Shown one piece after another: positions 42,189-51,778 of a stretch of 64,000 bases of DNA; within the stretch, counting starts at the first letter, position 1, and the number at the start of each line of letters is the position of its first letter. The stretch covers positions 1 through 64,000 of the forward strand of contig NZ_JAERRF010000035.1 in assembly GCF_016741875.1 (NCBI RefSeq), in the 5' to 3' direction. A program made the position numbers and the translations under genes. Origin of the DNA: Streptomyces coffeae. Lineage in GTDB: Bacteria > Actinomycetota > Actinomycetes > Streptomycetales > Streptomycetaceae. The notes under the pieces were generated by a model that was not told where the DNA came from, searched no databases, and was given only the letters and a program-made list of their open reading frames with translations.

Positions 42189-45100
42189 AAGGACGCCATC
42201 GAAGGCGGCGCGACCGAGCGCATACCGCAAGGCGCCAAGCCTTCTGAGGTCATACCCGGCTCACCGAAGACCATCGAGGACCTGGCCGTCAAACTCCGCG
42301 CCTACTCCGGCGCGTTCAAGGACGGAGAGGACCAGCTCGGCGTCCTGTCCCTGATGAACTGGACCGGCGCCGCCAACGAAGGCTTCAAAGGCGCCACCGA
42401 CAAACTCCCCAAAGAACTGGAGTCCGCCCAGACCTACTTCACCTCCGCCGCAAGCGCCCTGGACTCCTACGCCGCCAAACTGCGGTCGGTGCAAAAGCGC
42501 GTCAAACCGATCATCGATGACGCCGACGAGGCCCGCGCCGCCTCCAAGCGCTACTGGGCTCGGGTCAAGGAATACAACGCCGCGGTGGACCGCAAGGACG
42601 ACACCCTGCCCGAGCGCCCGCCGGAGGACGACCCCGGACTCGCCGCGCTGAACAGCTGCTACGGCCGCCTGGACAAACTGGAGCACGAACTCCAGCTCGT
42701 CGTCTCCGCGTCGAAGAAGAAACTGGACACCGCGGCCAAAGAGGCCCCGGACAAACCCCCCGCCCCCTCCGGCTGGGACACGTTCAAAAAGGGCCTCGGG
42801 GACTTCTTCGGCGGCGCGGGCGAGACCGTCAGCGGCTGGTACAACGACTTCGACGACCTCGTCAACGACGGCATAGGAGGCGCCGGACTGCGCCTCGCGG
42901 GCATGGTCGACGGCGCCGCCTACGCCGCCGACCACCCCAAAGAGTTCGCCAAGGCCGTCGTCAACTGGGACGAATGGCAACGCAACCCTGCCCGCGCCGC
43001 CGGCCAGCTCACCCCCGAACTCCTCCTCGCCCTCGCATCCGGCGGCTCAGGCGCCATCCGACGGGGCGGCTCCGCGGCCAAAAACGCCGCGCAACGCCTC
43101 CTCAACCGCGAACGCGCCCTCTGCCGCGACGGCCGAGCCCGCGGGCGCACGAACAGCGATCCGGACAACAACAGCACACCGAACGGGGAGCGGCCCACCA
43201 CCGGTGAGCCGATCGATGTGGCCACCGGCGAGATGGTCATGTCCGCCACCGACGTCGCCCTGCCCGGAGTGCTCCCGCTGGTCCTGGAGCGCCACTACGT
43301 CTCCGGGCACCCCTGCGGCGGGTGGTTCGGCCGCACCTGGGCGGGCACCCTCGACCAGCGCCTGGAGATCGACGACGAGGGTGTCGTCTACATCACCGAC
43401 GACGGCATGCTCCTGGCGTACCCGATACCGGAGCCCGGTGTCCCCACGCTGCCCGCCTCCGGCCCCCGCTGGCCGCTGTGCTGGGACGGCAAGCCGGACG
43501 GCACGTTCACCATCACCGCCCCGGAACACCACCGCACCCTCCACTTCAGCCCGCTCCCGGCAGCCGGCCGGGAGCTCGCCCTGACCGCGATCACCGACCG
43601 CACCGGCGACAACGACGGCGACCGCATCACCATCACCTACACCACAGACGGCACCCCAACGGAGATCAACCACTCCGGCGGCTACCGCATCGCCATCGAC
43701 ACCGACCCACAACTGCTGCGCATCACCGCCCTGCGCATGCTCCACGGCGAGGACCACCAGCACAGCACCACCCTGATCTCCTACGGCTACAACCAGGCCG
43801 GAGACCTCAGCGAGATCATCAACTCCACCGGGAAACCACTGCGCTACCAGTACGACGACGCACACCGCATCACGTCCTGGACCGACCGCAACGGCACCAC
43901 CTACGCCTACGTCTACGACCACCGCGGCCGCGTCCTGCGCGGCATCGGCCCCGACGGCACCCTCTCCGGCCGGCTCCACTACAGCACCGACGGCCGCACC
44001 ACCCGCTACACCGACTCTCTCGGCAACACCACCACCTACGCCCACAACAACGCCTACAAGGTGATCGCGGAGACGGATCCGCTGGGCAACACCACCCACA
44101 CCGAATGGGACACCAACAACCGCCACCCCATCGCCATCACCAACCCACTGGGCCACACCACCCGCTATCACTACGACAACCACGACCGCCTGACCACCAT
44201 CGAGCACCCCGACGGCACCGTCAGCAGAGCCGTCCGCAACGCGTGGGGCCTGCCGCTGGAGATCCATGAACGGGGCGGCGCGGTATGGCGCCACACCTAT
44301 GACGCACGCGGGGCGCACACCTCCACCACCGACCCCAGCGGGGCCACCACCTACTACACATACGACAACAAGGGTCACCTCTCGGCGATCACCGATGCGC
44401 TGGGCCACACCATCGAGGTGACCACCAACGGCGCCGGTCTGCCGGTCACCGTCACCGACCCCCTCGGCCGGACCACCCATGTCGGCCGGGGCCCCCACGG
44501 CCAGATCACCGCGATTACCGACCCGCTCGGTGGGACCACCCGGCAGGGCTGGACCATCGAAGGCCGACCCGCCTGGCGCGAAACCCCCGATGGCGCCCGC
44601 GAGGTGTGGCAGTGGGACACCGAGGGCAACCTCGCCCACCACACCGACCAGGCCGGACACACCACCACCTACACCCACACCTACTTCGACCAGCCGGTCA
44701 CCCGCACCGACCCCGACGGCGCCCGCTACACCTTCGGCTACGACACCGAACTTCGCCTGACCACCGTCACCAACCCCCAGGGCCGCCAGTGGCGTTACGA
44801 CTACGATCCGGCAGGCCATCTGGTCGCCGAGACCGACTTCAACGGCGCCACCCGCACCTACACCCGTGACGCCGCGGGCCGCCTCACCGCACGGACCAAC
44901 GCACTGGGCGAAACACTGCGCTACACCCTCGACACCGCCGGGCGCGTCCTCGCCCAGCACGACGAGAGCACCGGCGAAGAGACCACCTTCGCCTACGACG
45001 CCAACGGCGCTCTGATCCAGGCGGCCAACCCCACGACCGAGCTCACCCGGGAACACGACCCGCTCGGCCGCCTCATCGCGGAAACCCTCAACGGCCGCAC

Positions 45101-46727
45101 CATCAGACACACCTATGACGCCCTGGGCAGACGTACCCGGCGTACCACCCCCTCGGCCCGCACCTCCGACTGGTCATGGGAGGCGACGGGGTACCCGTCC
45201 ACGCTCACCACCGGCGGCAACACCCTCTCCTTCACCTATGACGCGGCAGGCCGGGAGACACAGCGCGCCACCGGAGCGGTCACCCTGGCTCAGGGCTGGG
45301 ACACGGTGGGCCGCCTGACCTCGCAGAGCCTCACCACCTCACCCGAGGGCCTTCTCCAGCACCGCAGCTACACCTACCGGACCGACGGCTACGTCACACA
45401 GATCCGCGAACTCACGACTGGAACCCGTGACTTCACCGTCGACAGCATGGGGCGGGTGACCGGGGTCCAGGCACACGGCTGGACCGAGAAGTACGCCTAC
45501 GACAGCGCGGGCAACCAGACACACGCCACCGCTCCGGACCACGCGGCGTCCGGTGACCGCGCCTACCACGGCACCCTCATCCGCCACGCGGGCCGCACCA
45601 GCTATGAACACGACGCCGCGGGCCGCCTCATCCGCAGGACCCGCAGACTCCTCAACGGCCGGACCCGCACCTGGACCTACACCTGGAACACCCACGACCG
45701 CCTCACCGAGGTCACCACCCCGCAGGGCGACCGCTGGTGCTACACCTACGACCCGCTCGGCCGCCGCACCGCGAAACGCCACCTCCTGGACGACGGTACG
45801 GTCGCCGAGGAAGTCCATTTCACCTGGGACAGCGCCCACTTGGTGGAACAGATCACCTCGGGCGGCACGGTGACGACGTGGGACTACGCCCCGCTCACCC
45901 ATCGCCCGGTAGCGCAGACCACACACCGGACAGCTGAGGCCGTTCCCGGGAGCGCCAACGCGGTTCTCGCCCTCGCCGACGTACCTCAGTCCGAGTACGA
46001 CGCGCGCTTCCACGCCATCATCACGGACCTGGTCGGCATGCCCACCGAACTGGTCACCCCCGACGGCACCCTCGACTGGCAACTCCGCACCACCGTATGG
46101 GGCACACCGCTCCCCGCCCCGTCCGGCGACGTGGAGTGCCCGCTCCGCTTCCCCGGCCAGTACGCCGACGCCGAAACCGGCCTCCACTACAACTACTTCC
46201 GCCACTACGACCCGGAAACCGCCCGCTACGTCACCACCGATCCGCTCGGCCTCGGTCCGGCGCCCAACCCCGGCGCCTACGTCCACAACCCGCACACCTG
46301 GAGCGACCCGCTCGGCCTCGCGAAGTGCCCGACCGCGAAGGCCCAGGGCGCGGCGGACAAGATCATCGACAGTGCCGCACAGGGCAAGATGAGAAAGGCC
46401 AGCAACTATCATCCGCACTTCGACAACGACGAACGCGTGCTGGAAATTCTGAAGAATCCGGACGCGGTCTATCTCTCCGAAGGCCAGAAGGGAAACCTCA
46501 TCTTCCGGCAGGGCGACGACATCGTGGTCACCAAGGGAGCCGGCGCCGGTGCGGGCGACGTCATCACGGGCTACGGACCGTCCGGCCGCAAGGGAACCAG
46601 CGGGGTCGACGCGACGGGCGGATCACCGGACGACCCCGGAACCCCTATCTCACACGACGACATCGTGAACGGTAAGATTCCGAACACGAAGGGTGGATAT
46701 TTGAACCCCGCGAAGCAGATCAAATGA
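42180..46727 (+). CDS. RHS/YD-repeat polymorphic toxin
   Basis: A 1515-residue protein. Residues 1-200 are helical and WXG/LXG-like (IEDLAVKLRAYSGAFKDGED, NWTGAANEGFKGATDKL). A DUF6531 segment begins near GEPIDVATGEMVMSATDVALP (about 340). About 900 residues of YD/RHS repeats follow (for example YAYDSAGNQTHAT). The core ends with YFRHYDPETARYVTTDPLGL (about 1340-1360). The last 135 residues differ: HPHFDNDERVLEILKNPDAVYLSEGQKGN, then IVVTKGAGAGAGDVITGYGPSGRKG. This is the toxin tip and resembles BECR-fold RNase tips, but weakly. There is no signal peptide, so export needs a type VII or other system. GTG 42180 keeps the old GTGA overlap. It is followed by a coupled gene that is probably immunity. 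Confidence 0.9.
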   Translation: MTHKDAIEGGATERIPQGAKPSEVIPGSPKTIEDLAVKLRAYSGAFKDGEDQLGVLSLMNWTGAANEGFKGATDKLPKELESAQTYFTSAASALDSYAAKLRSVQKRVKPIIDDADEARAASKRYWARVKEYNAAVDRKDDTLPERPPEDDPGLAALNSCYGRLDKLEHELQLVVSASKKKLDTAAKEAPDKPPAPSGWDTFKKGLGDFFGGAGETVSGWYNDFDDLVNDGIGGAGLRLAGMVDGAAYAADHPKEFAKAVVNWDEWQRNPARAAGQLTPELLLALASGGSGAIRRGGSAAKNAAQRLLNRERALCRDGRARGRTNSDPDNNSTPNGERPTTGEPIDVATGEMVMSATDVALPGVLPLVLERHYVSGHPCGGWFGRTWAGTLDQRLEIDDEGVVYITDDGMLLAYPIPEPGVPTLPASGPRWPLCWDGKPDGTFTITAPEHHRTLHFSPLPAAGRELALTAITDRTGDNDGDRITITYTTDGTPTEINHSGGYRIAIDTDPQLLRITALRMLHGEDHQHSTTLISYGYNQAGDLSEIINSTGKPLRYQYDDAHRITSWTDRNGTTYAYVYDHRGRVLRGIGPDGTLSGRLHYSTDGRTTRYTDSLGNTTTYAHNNAYKVIAETDPLGNTTHTEWDTNNRHPIAITNPLGHTTRYHYDNHDRLTTIEHPDGTVSRAVRNAWGLPLEIHERGGAVWRHTYDARGAHTSTTDPSGATTYYTYDNKGHLSAITDALGHTIEVTTNGAGLPVTVTDPLGRTTHVGRGPHGQITAITDPLGGTTRQGWTIEGRPAWRETPDGAREVWQWDTEGNLAHHTDQAGHTTTYTHTYFDQPVTRTDPDGARYTFGYDTELRLTTVTNPQGRQWRYDYDPAGHLVAETDFNGATRTYTRDAAGRLTARTNALGETLRYTLDTAGRVLAQHDESTGEETTFAYDANGALIQAANPTTELTREHDPLGRLIAETLNGRTIRHTYDALGRRTRRTTPSARTSDWSWEATGYPSTLTTGGNTLSFTYDAAGRETQRATGAVTLAQGWDTVGRLTSQSLTTSPEGLLQHRSYTYRTDGYVTQIRELTTGTRDFTVDSMGRVTGVQAHGWTEKYAYDSAGNQTHATAPDHAASGDRAYHGTLIRHAGRTSYEHDAAGRLIRRTRRLLNGRTRTWTYTWNTHDRLTEVTTPQGDRWCYTYDPLGRRTAKRHLLDDGTVAEEVHFTWDSAHLVEQITSGGTVTTWDYAPLTHRPVAQTTHRTAEAVPGSANAVLALADVPQSEYDARFHAIITDLVGMPTELVTPDGTLDWQLRTTVWGTPLPAPSGDVECPLRFPGQYADAETGLHYNYFRHYDPETARYVTTDPLGLGPAPNPGAYVHNPHTWSDPLGLAKCPTAKAQGAADKIIDSAAQGKMRKASNYHPHFDNDERVLEILKNPDAVYLSEGQKGNLIFRQGDDIVVTKGAGAGAGDVITGYGPSGRKGTSGVDATGGSPDDPGTPISHDDIVNGKIPNTKGGYLNPAKQIK

Positions 46728-47494
46728 GGCGACCCATGGTGAAATTCTCGGTCGGTGACACCATGAGTGCCGAAACGACGCGAACTCCGCTGACCTTCGC
46801 ACCGCGTTTCGACTTCTCCGGTCCCCAGGTGATCGTCGCCGGATATACGGACCCGGAAGGGCGTGAGCGGCAACTGGCGCACACTTTCGGCAGCGCACCG
46901 TGGCTGTGGTCGGAGGACGATGAGTTCCGGTTCGACCAGGCCGGCCGGGAGCTGTCCCACGCCACGTTCTCCGTGCCCCCGCAGTCCGCTCCCGCCGACT
47001 CCTGCCGCCGGGTGCCCGACGGGCCGGACCCGCTGCCGGGCGGGCTGCGCGCGGACACCGCCGAGAATTTCGCCCTGCCGCAGACGACGGTGTTCTGCTG
47101 CGACCCCGAAGCCGCCGAGTTGAGGTGTGTGAGGGACCTCGGTGTGCTCGACCGGCCGCTGGACGCCCGGATCGGCATCGCCCCCGATGTGACCCTCCTC
47201 GTACAGGAGGGCGCGGTGGCGGGCTGGAGCCTCACCGATCCCGCCCGCTACCTGACCGACGGCTTCGCGGAGCCCGAGGCCACCGCACCCTCCCCCGCCA
47301 CCCGGCGCCGGCTGGCCGAGTGCCTGGACCTGGTCTCCTCCCCGCTCGTGGACGAGGTGATGGACCAGGACGCGGCAGCCTGGCGCATGCTCCGGACCAC
47401 CGAACGCGCCTTGCGCGATCAGCGGGAGGACCGGCGGCGAGCGGATGTCCTGCACCAGGTCATCAGCCGGCTGATGGAGGATTACGAGCCGTGA
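46724..47494 (+). CDS. probable immunity protein for the RHS toxin
   Basis: A 256-residue acidic soluble protein starting at an ATG that overlaps the toxin stop (ATGA); an alternative start is ATG 46736. I recognise no domain. The N-terminal region is beta-rich (LTFAPRFDFSGPQVIVAGYTD), the middle has loop-rich sequence with several cysteines, and the C-terminus is helical (RRRADVLHQVISRLMEDYEP). Position, translational coupling and low pI favour immunity, which usually sits directly after the RHS gene. Its 3' end overlaps the convergent monooxygenase by 13 bases. Confidence 0.55.
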   Translation: MRRPMVKFSVGDTMSAETTRTPLTFAPRFDFSGPQVIVAGYTDPEGRERQLAHTFGSAPWLWSEDDEFRFDQAGRELSHATFSVPPQSAPADSCRRVPDGPDPLPGGLRADTAENFALPQTTVFCCDPEAAELRCVRDLGVLDRPLDARIGIAPDVTLLVQEGAVAGWSLTDPARYLTDGFAEPEATAPSPATRRRLAECLDLVSSPLVDEVMDQDAAAWRMLRTTERALRDQREDRRRADVLHQVISRLMEDYEP

Positions 47495-48880
47495 GGCCCG
47501 ATGCGGCCGATGTAGCCGTCCGGGCGCACCAGAACGGAGGTTCCGTCCATGGCGTCGTAGGCGGCGCGCGTGGCCGTGGCTGTCCATGACGTACCGGCCG
47601 GGTGCGGACCGCCCCGGGGGGAGAACGGTCCAGGAGTGCGGTTCGTCCGGGCCGGGCGCGCCGAAGGTGAGGCGGGTGGCATGGGGCCCGCGGTAGAGGT
47701 CGAAGAGGCGCAGCGCCCGCCCGTCGGCGCCGGTGACCGGGGCGTCCGGGGCCCGGTCGCCCGCGACGATACGCCCCTGGGTCGTCCGGTAGGACACATC
47801 CAGCTGGCGGGTGCTCGCGTCACGGCGGTGGGCGTCCTCGGCGCCCTCCTTGTGGCGTTCCAGCAGCCGGGTGGACAGCTCCAGTACGCGGGCGGCCGTG
47901 GCGCGCCGCTCGATCTCGTAGGTGTCGAGCAGGGCGGGTGAGCCGTCGGCCAGTTTCCAGCCGAGGTTGTAGGCGTCCTGCACGCCGGTGTTCAGCCCCT
48001 GTCCGCCGGTCGGCGGGTGCACATGGGCCGCATCGCCCGCGAGGAACACCCGGCCCACCTGGAAACGCTCGGCCAGCCGGATGTTGGGCCGCCAGACCGT
48101 CGCCCAGGCAAGGCGGGTCAACCGGACGTCCGCTGACTGCGCGTCCAGTCTGCGCTGGAGGGTGCGCAGCGAAGCGTTGGTGTCGTCGTCCGCCAGCGGA
48201 GTGTTGAACTGGAACAGCCCCGGTGTGCTGGGCAGCGGACTCATGGCCACGCCGTCGCGCGGGTTCTCGGCGCGGCAGAACCAGTAGCCCCACGCGTGGT
48301 CCAGCCCGTCGGCGGCCACATCCCCGATGAGCACCCGTAGCGACTCGTCCGTGGTGCCGTCCATCCTCACCGCCAGCGCCTTGCGCACGGTGCTGCGTCC
48401 GCCGTCGGCGCCCACGAGGTAGGAGGCGCGCACGCTTTCGCCCGTGGACAGCCGCACCGTTACGCCGTGCCCGTCCTGGGTCAAGCCGGTGAGCGCCGTG
48501 CCGAGTTCGACACGGGTGCCGAGCTCGGCGAGGCGGTCGCGCAGGATGCCCTCCGTCTGCGACTGGCCGAGGGTCCAGGCGTTCGGGTAGGGCACATCGG
48601 GGGTCGGCTCGAGGGGTTCGGCCATCCGCCGGTCCATCACATGGGCCCCGTCGAGATGAACGCGCATCGTCGGCAGCGGACACCCCTGCCGCAGAACCTC
48701 GTCGAGCACACCGAGGTCCTCGAACACCTCCAGGGTGCGCGGCTGGAGGCTGTCGCCGCGCGAGCCCGCGAAGAAGGTGTCCCTCTGCTCGACGACACGG
48801 ATGTCCACTCCGCGCCGAGCCAGCTCGATACCCAGTGTCAGACCGGTGGGGCCCGCTCCGGCGATGAGCACAACTGTCAT
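47482..48880 (-). CDS. FAD-dependent aromatic monooxygenase with apparent C-terminal frameshift
   Basis: A PheA/TfdB-family flavin hydroxylase of about 465 residues. It has the FAD dinucleotide motif VVLIAGAGPTGLTLGIELAR at the N-terminus, the YLVGADGGRSTVRKAL (DG) motif (about 145) and VFLAGDAAHVHPPTGGQGLN (GD motif, about 270). ATG 48880 follows GGAGAT. Near 47570 the frame changes: up to SHGHAR the protein is in one frame, and the normal ending AYDAMDGTSVLVRPDGYIG lies in another, ending at 47482. A short GC run (GCGCGCCGCC on the coding strand) is the likely slip point. Without the shift the frame runs open to 46571, antisense to the immunity gene. It may be a sequencing error or a real lesion. 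It diverges from a TetR gene, its likely regulator. Confidence 0.8.
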
Positions 48881-48898
48881 AGGTGAATCTCCATTCAC

Positions 48899-48912
48899 TG
48901 AATCAGGATTCA
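48899..48912. promoter_or_regulatory. TetR operator palindrome
   Basis: TGAATC-AG-GATTCA is a perfect palindrome midway in the 70-base region between the divergent monooxygenase and tetR genes. A related imperfect dyad, TGAAT-CTCC-ATTCA, lies at 48884-48897. Both probably bind the adjacent TetR and control both genes. Confidence 0.7.
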
Positions 48913-48950
48913 TCTTGCCGGTTGATACGGTTCGGCACAAGGAGGTGACT

Positions 48951-49547
48951 GTGGGACGCAAGGAGAAGGCCGCGGAAACGGAGGCCGCCCTGAAGGCCGC
49001 GGCGAAGCGGGTCTTCGCCGAGCGCGGTTATCTGAACACGAAGATCACAGACATCACCGCCGAGGCCGGCCGCTCCACGGGCTCCTTCTACAGCCACTTC
49101 AGCAGCAAGGAAGCGCTCCTCGAAGCCCTCATGGCAGACATGGGCGCCGACAGCGACATGATGTCCCACGACGCCGACCACTCGGCGGACTTCACCGACC
49201 CGGATGCCATCCGCTTCCATGTGGCCGCCTACATCAGCGTCTACCGCCGTCACTCCGAGACCGTGCGCGCCATGCAGCAGGCCCTTCTGGTGAGCGAGCA
49301 GTTCGCGGCACGCCTTGCCGAGTTCCGCAGCAGTGCATTGAGCGACATCCTGGATCACATCACCAGCGTCGCCACCGCCGGACGGCAGTTGCCCGCATCA
49401 CCGGAGAACTCTCTGCGGATCGCGTTCGCGATGCTCGACACCGCCCTGGAGAGCCGGCAGCAGGGCGAGATCGACCTCGACGACACACAGCTGATCGAGG
49501 CCCTGACCCGTTTTCTCTACCGGGGCCTCAACGGCTGCGACTACTGA
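48951..49547 (+). CDS. TetR-family regulator next to the monooxygenase
   Basis: A 198-residue TetR regulator. The DNA-binding helices are NTKITDITAEAGRSTGSFYSHF (about 24-45), and the YSHFSSKEALLEAL junction is typical of the family. GTG 48951 follows AAGGAGGT, a strong ribosome binding site. It diverges from the FAD monooxygenase with palindromes in between, the usual arrangement for a repressor of a small-molecule-inducible oxygenase. The ligand is probably an aromatic or antibiotic-like compound, by inference. Confidence 0.9.
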   Translation: MGRKEKAAETEAALKAAAKRVFAERGYLNTKITDITAEAGRSTGSFYSHFSSKEALLEALMADMGADSDMMSHDADHSADFTDPDAIRFHVAAYISVYRRHSETVRAMQQALLVSEQFAARLAEFRSSALSDILDHITSVATAGRQLPASPENSLRIAFAMLDTALESRQQGEIDLDDTQLIEALTRFLYRGLNGCDY

Positions 49548-49662
49548 AGCCACCACGTCGTATGCGACCTGAGGCGTACGGCCGCCTTCTCTTCCGTCTG
49601 TGTCCGACCGGAGGACACCTCGATGGGCGAGGACACGGTGCCCGATTCGACGCCGAACGTCC

Positions 49663-49679
49663 GCTACCTCTCAGGTAGC
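49663..49679. promoter_or_regulatory. palindrome upstream of the ABC exporter pair
   Basis: GCTACCT-CTC-AGGTAGC is a perfect 7-3-7 inverted repeat, 123 bases before the ABC ATPase start. It looks like a regulator site (the GntR/PadR type of dyad). No matching regulator gene adjoins the transporter; the upstream TetR may act on it. Confidence 0.5.
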
Positions 49680-49802
49680 ACGGCGGGCCCTCCGCTGATA
49701 CCCGCGGCGTACCGAGAGCGGCGCTTTGGACTGACGCGGCCCCGGAGCGGGGCGACTTAGCGTGATTCCCGTCCCCAGAGGGGCGCCGCGAAAGGAACCC
49801 AC

Positions 49803-50777
49803 ATGATCGAAGTAAAGGGACTGTCCAAGCGCTACGGCGACAAGATCGCCGTGGACGACTTGAGCTTCACGGTCCGGCCCGGACTCGTCACCGGCTTCCT
49901 CGGGCCGAACGGGGCCGGGAAGTCCACCACACTGCGGATGATCGTCGGCCTGGACCAGCCGACCTCCGGTACGGCGACGGTGTGCGGCCGCCCCTACCGG
50001 GAGCTCGCCCGTCCACTGTGCACCGCCGGTGCGCTGCTGGAGGCGAAGGCCGTGCACAGCGGGCGTACCGCGCGCGAGCATCTGCGGGGGCTGGCTGCCT
50101 CCAACCGCCTCCCCAAGCGGCGAGTTGACGAGGTATTGGAGCTGGTCGGCCTGACCGACCCCGCCCGGCGGCGGGTCGGTGGCTTCTCGCTCGGCATGGG
50201 CCAGCGTCTGGGCATCGCGGCCGCGCTGCTGGGGGACCCCGAGGTCATCATCCTCGACGAACCGGTCAACGGCCTGGATCCGGAGGGCATCCAGTGGGTG
50301 CGCGAGTTCATGCGCGGCATGGCCGACGACGGCCGGACCGTTCTGGTCTCCTCCCATCTGATGAGCGAGATGCAGGACACCGCGGACCATCTGATCGTCA
50401 TCGGCCGTGGCCGTCTGGCGGCCGACAGTTCGATGGCCGACTTCCTGGCGCGCAGTTCGCACAACGGTGTTGTGGTGCGTACACCGCACACGGCGCAACT
50501 GGTGTCCGTGTTGCGGAGCAGCGGGGCAACGGTCGACGCCCTCGTGGACCGCGAGCGCGAGCGCGGGCACGATGCGGTCGAGGAACCTCCCCTGATCGTG
50601 AAGGGGCTCGACGCCCGGCGGATCGGGGAACTGGCCGGGCAGAACGGCCTGTGGCTGCATGAGCTGGCACCACAGCGGGTGTCACTCCAGGAAGCCTTCA
50701 TGGAGCTCACCGCGGATGCCGTCGAGTACCGGGTGGGGCGGCGCGGAGCCGCCGAGCACAACGGAGTTGCCGTATGA
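49803..50777 (+). CDS. ABC transporter ATP-binding protein (drug exporter type)
   Basis: A 324-residue ABC ATPase. Walker A is GPNGAGKST (about residue 37). The signature appears as SLGMGQRLGIAAALLGDP in place of LSGGQ. Walker B is VIILDEPVNGLDPEG (about 155), and the H-loop is VLVSSHLMSEM (about 183). A C-terminal 90-residue extension is typical of DrrA/BcrA-type exporters. ATG 49803 follows AAAGGA. Its stop overlaps the permease start as ATGA. It would drive export of a small molecule from the membrane, probably for self-protection or lantibiotic-like resistance. Confidence 0.92.
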   Translation: MIEVKGLSKRYGDKIAVDDLSFTVRPGLVTGFLGPNGAGKSTTLRMIVGLDQPTSGTATVCGRPYRELARPLCTAGALLEAKAVHSGRTAREHLRGLAASNRLPKRRVDEVLELVGLTDPARRRVGGFSLGMGQRLGIAAALLGDPEVIILDEPVNGLDPEGIQWVREFMRGMADDGRTVLVSSHLMSEMQDTADHLIVIGRGRLAADSSMADFLARSSHNGVVVRTPHTAQLVSVLRSSGATVDALVDRERERGHDAVEEPPLIVKGLDARRIGELAGQNGLWLHELAPQRVSLQEAFMELTADAVEYRVGRRGAAEHNGVAV

Positions 50778-51595
50778 ACATGGTCAGGACGCATACCGCC
50801 GGGGCGGAACACCGAGCGGTCCCCCGTGCGCTGCCGGGTGACAACCGGAGCATGCAGCCGCGATTCGCCGATGCGGTCGCCTTCGAGTGGATCAAGATGC
50901 GGTCGATCCGGTCGACGTGGTGGACGCTGGCGGCCGCCGCCTGCATCAGCATCGGCATCGGCATGATCGGCGGCCGCGAGGCGCTTCCGCAGGACACCAC
51001 GGCGTTCGTCATGGAGAAGATCCTCGTGGGTCTCTCGCTCGGACAGATGGCGATCTGCGTCTTCGGCGTGCTGACGGCCACGTCGGAGTACGGCACCGGC
51101 TCGATCCGCAGTACGTTCACGGCGGTACCCGACCGCCTGCGGCTGCTGGCCGCCAAGGCCCTGGTCGTCTTCACCGTCTCCCTGGTGGCGGGAACGGCCA
51201 TCGTCTTCGCCACCTTCGCCGCCGGGACCCTCACGCTGGGGTCGGGTGTCCCGGTCCCGTCCCTGTCGGAGGACGCGGTGCTGCGTGCACTGGTGGGCGG
51301 AGGCTGCTATCTGGCCCTGCTCGGGGTGTTCTCGCTCGCCCTGGGCCTGGTGCTGCGCGCCTCCGCGGGCGGCATCACGGCCGCCGTCAGCATCACCTTC
51401 ATCCTTCCCACGGTGTTCCACATGCTCGGCGATGCCCTGCTCAAGTGGTGGCCGACCCAGGCCGGACGGCAGATCCTCCAGGTGTCACCGTCCTCCACCG
51501 ATCTGGCACCGGTCCCGGGGCTCTGCTACTTCGCGGTCACCACGGTCGTCGCACTCGTCGTCGCGATGGTCCTGACCAACCGGCGTGATGCCTGA
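50774..51595 (+). CDS. ABC-2 type transporter permease
   Basis: A 273-residue membrane protein with about six hydrophobic segments (for example STWWTLAAAACISIGIGMIG, ALVVFTVSLVAGTAIVFATF and VTTVVALVVAMVL at the end). The cytoplasmic stretch ATSEYGTGSIRSTFTAVPDR is typical of ABC-2 exporters of the BcrB/NatB group. It is coupled to the ATPase by ATGA. The pair makes a complete exporter, probably as a 2:2 complex. Confidence 0.88.
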   Translation: MNMVRTHTAGAEHRAVPRALPGDNRSMQPRFADAVAFEWIKMRSIRSTWWTLAAAACISIGIGMIGGREALPQDTTAFVMEKILVGLSLGQMAICVFGVLTATSEYGTGSIRSTFTAVPDRLRLLAAKALVVFTVSLVAGTAIVFATFAAGTLTLGSGVPVPSLSEDAVLRALVGGGCYLALLGVFSLALGLVLRASAGGITAAVSITFILPTVFHMLGDALLKWWPTQAGRQILQVSPSSTDLAPVPGLCYFAVTTVVALVVAMVLTNRRDA

Positions 51596-51728
51596 CGGGG
51601 CGCATGACGTCCGCCGTCCCCGTACACGGCCCTGCCCGGACACCTGTGTGTCAACGGGCGGGGCCGCGGCCCGCGTTGGCGATGTCCCGGGCACCCGTCC
51701 GTCCGGGGGCATGGCTTGCGGCCGATCA

Positions 51729-51755
51729 ACGCACCGGACGCACCGGACGCACCGG
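51729..51755. repeat. three perfect 9-bp tandem copies
   Basis: ACGCACCGG occurs three times in a row between the ABC permease and the fur stop. It is in a non-coding 180-base gap. No function is evident. Confidence 0.7.
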
Positions 51756-51778
51756 ACGGTGAACGACCGCCCGCCTGC

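Noticed and set aside
43800..46260. Repeated short motifs in the 42-46 kb region as a CRISPR-like or DNA-level repeat array
   Set aside because: The periodicity is that of protein YD repeats in the RHS gene; the units vary at DNA level and have no spacers.
46571..47481. Extension of the FAD monooxygenase frame to 46571 (796 residues)
   Set aside because: The extension is antisense to the immunity gene and unlike any monooxygenase tail, and the normal tail is found in the other frame up to 47482.
49726..49763. Promoter TTGGAC ... TAGCGT for the ABC exporter
   Set aside because: A spacer of 26 bases is outside the usual range.
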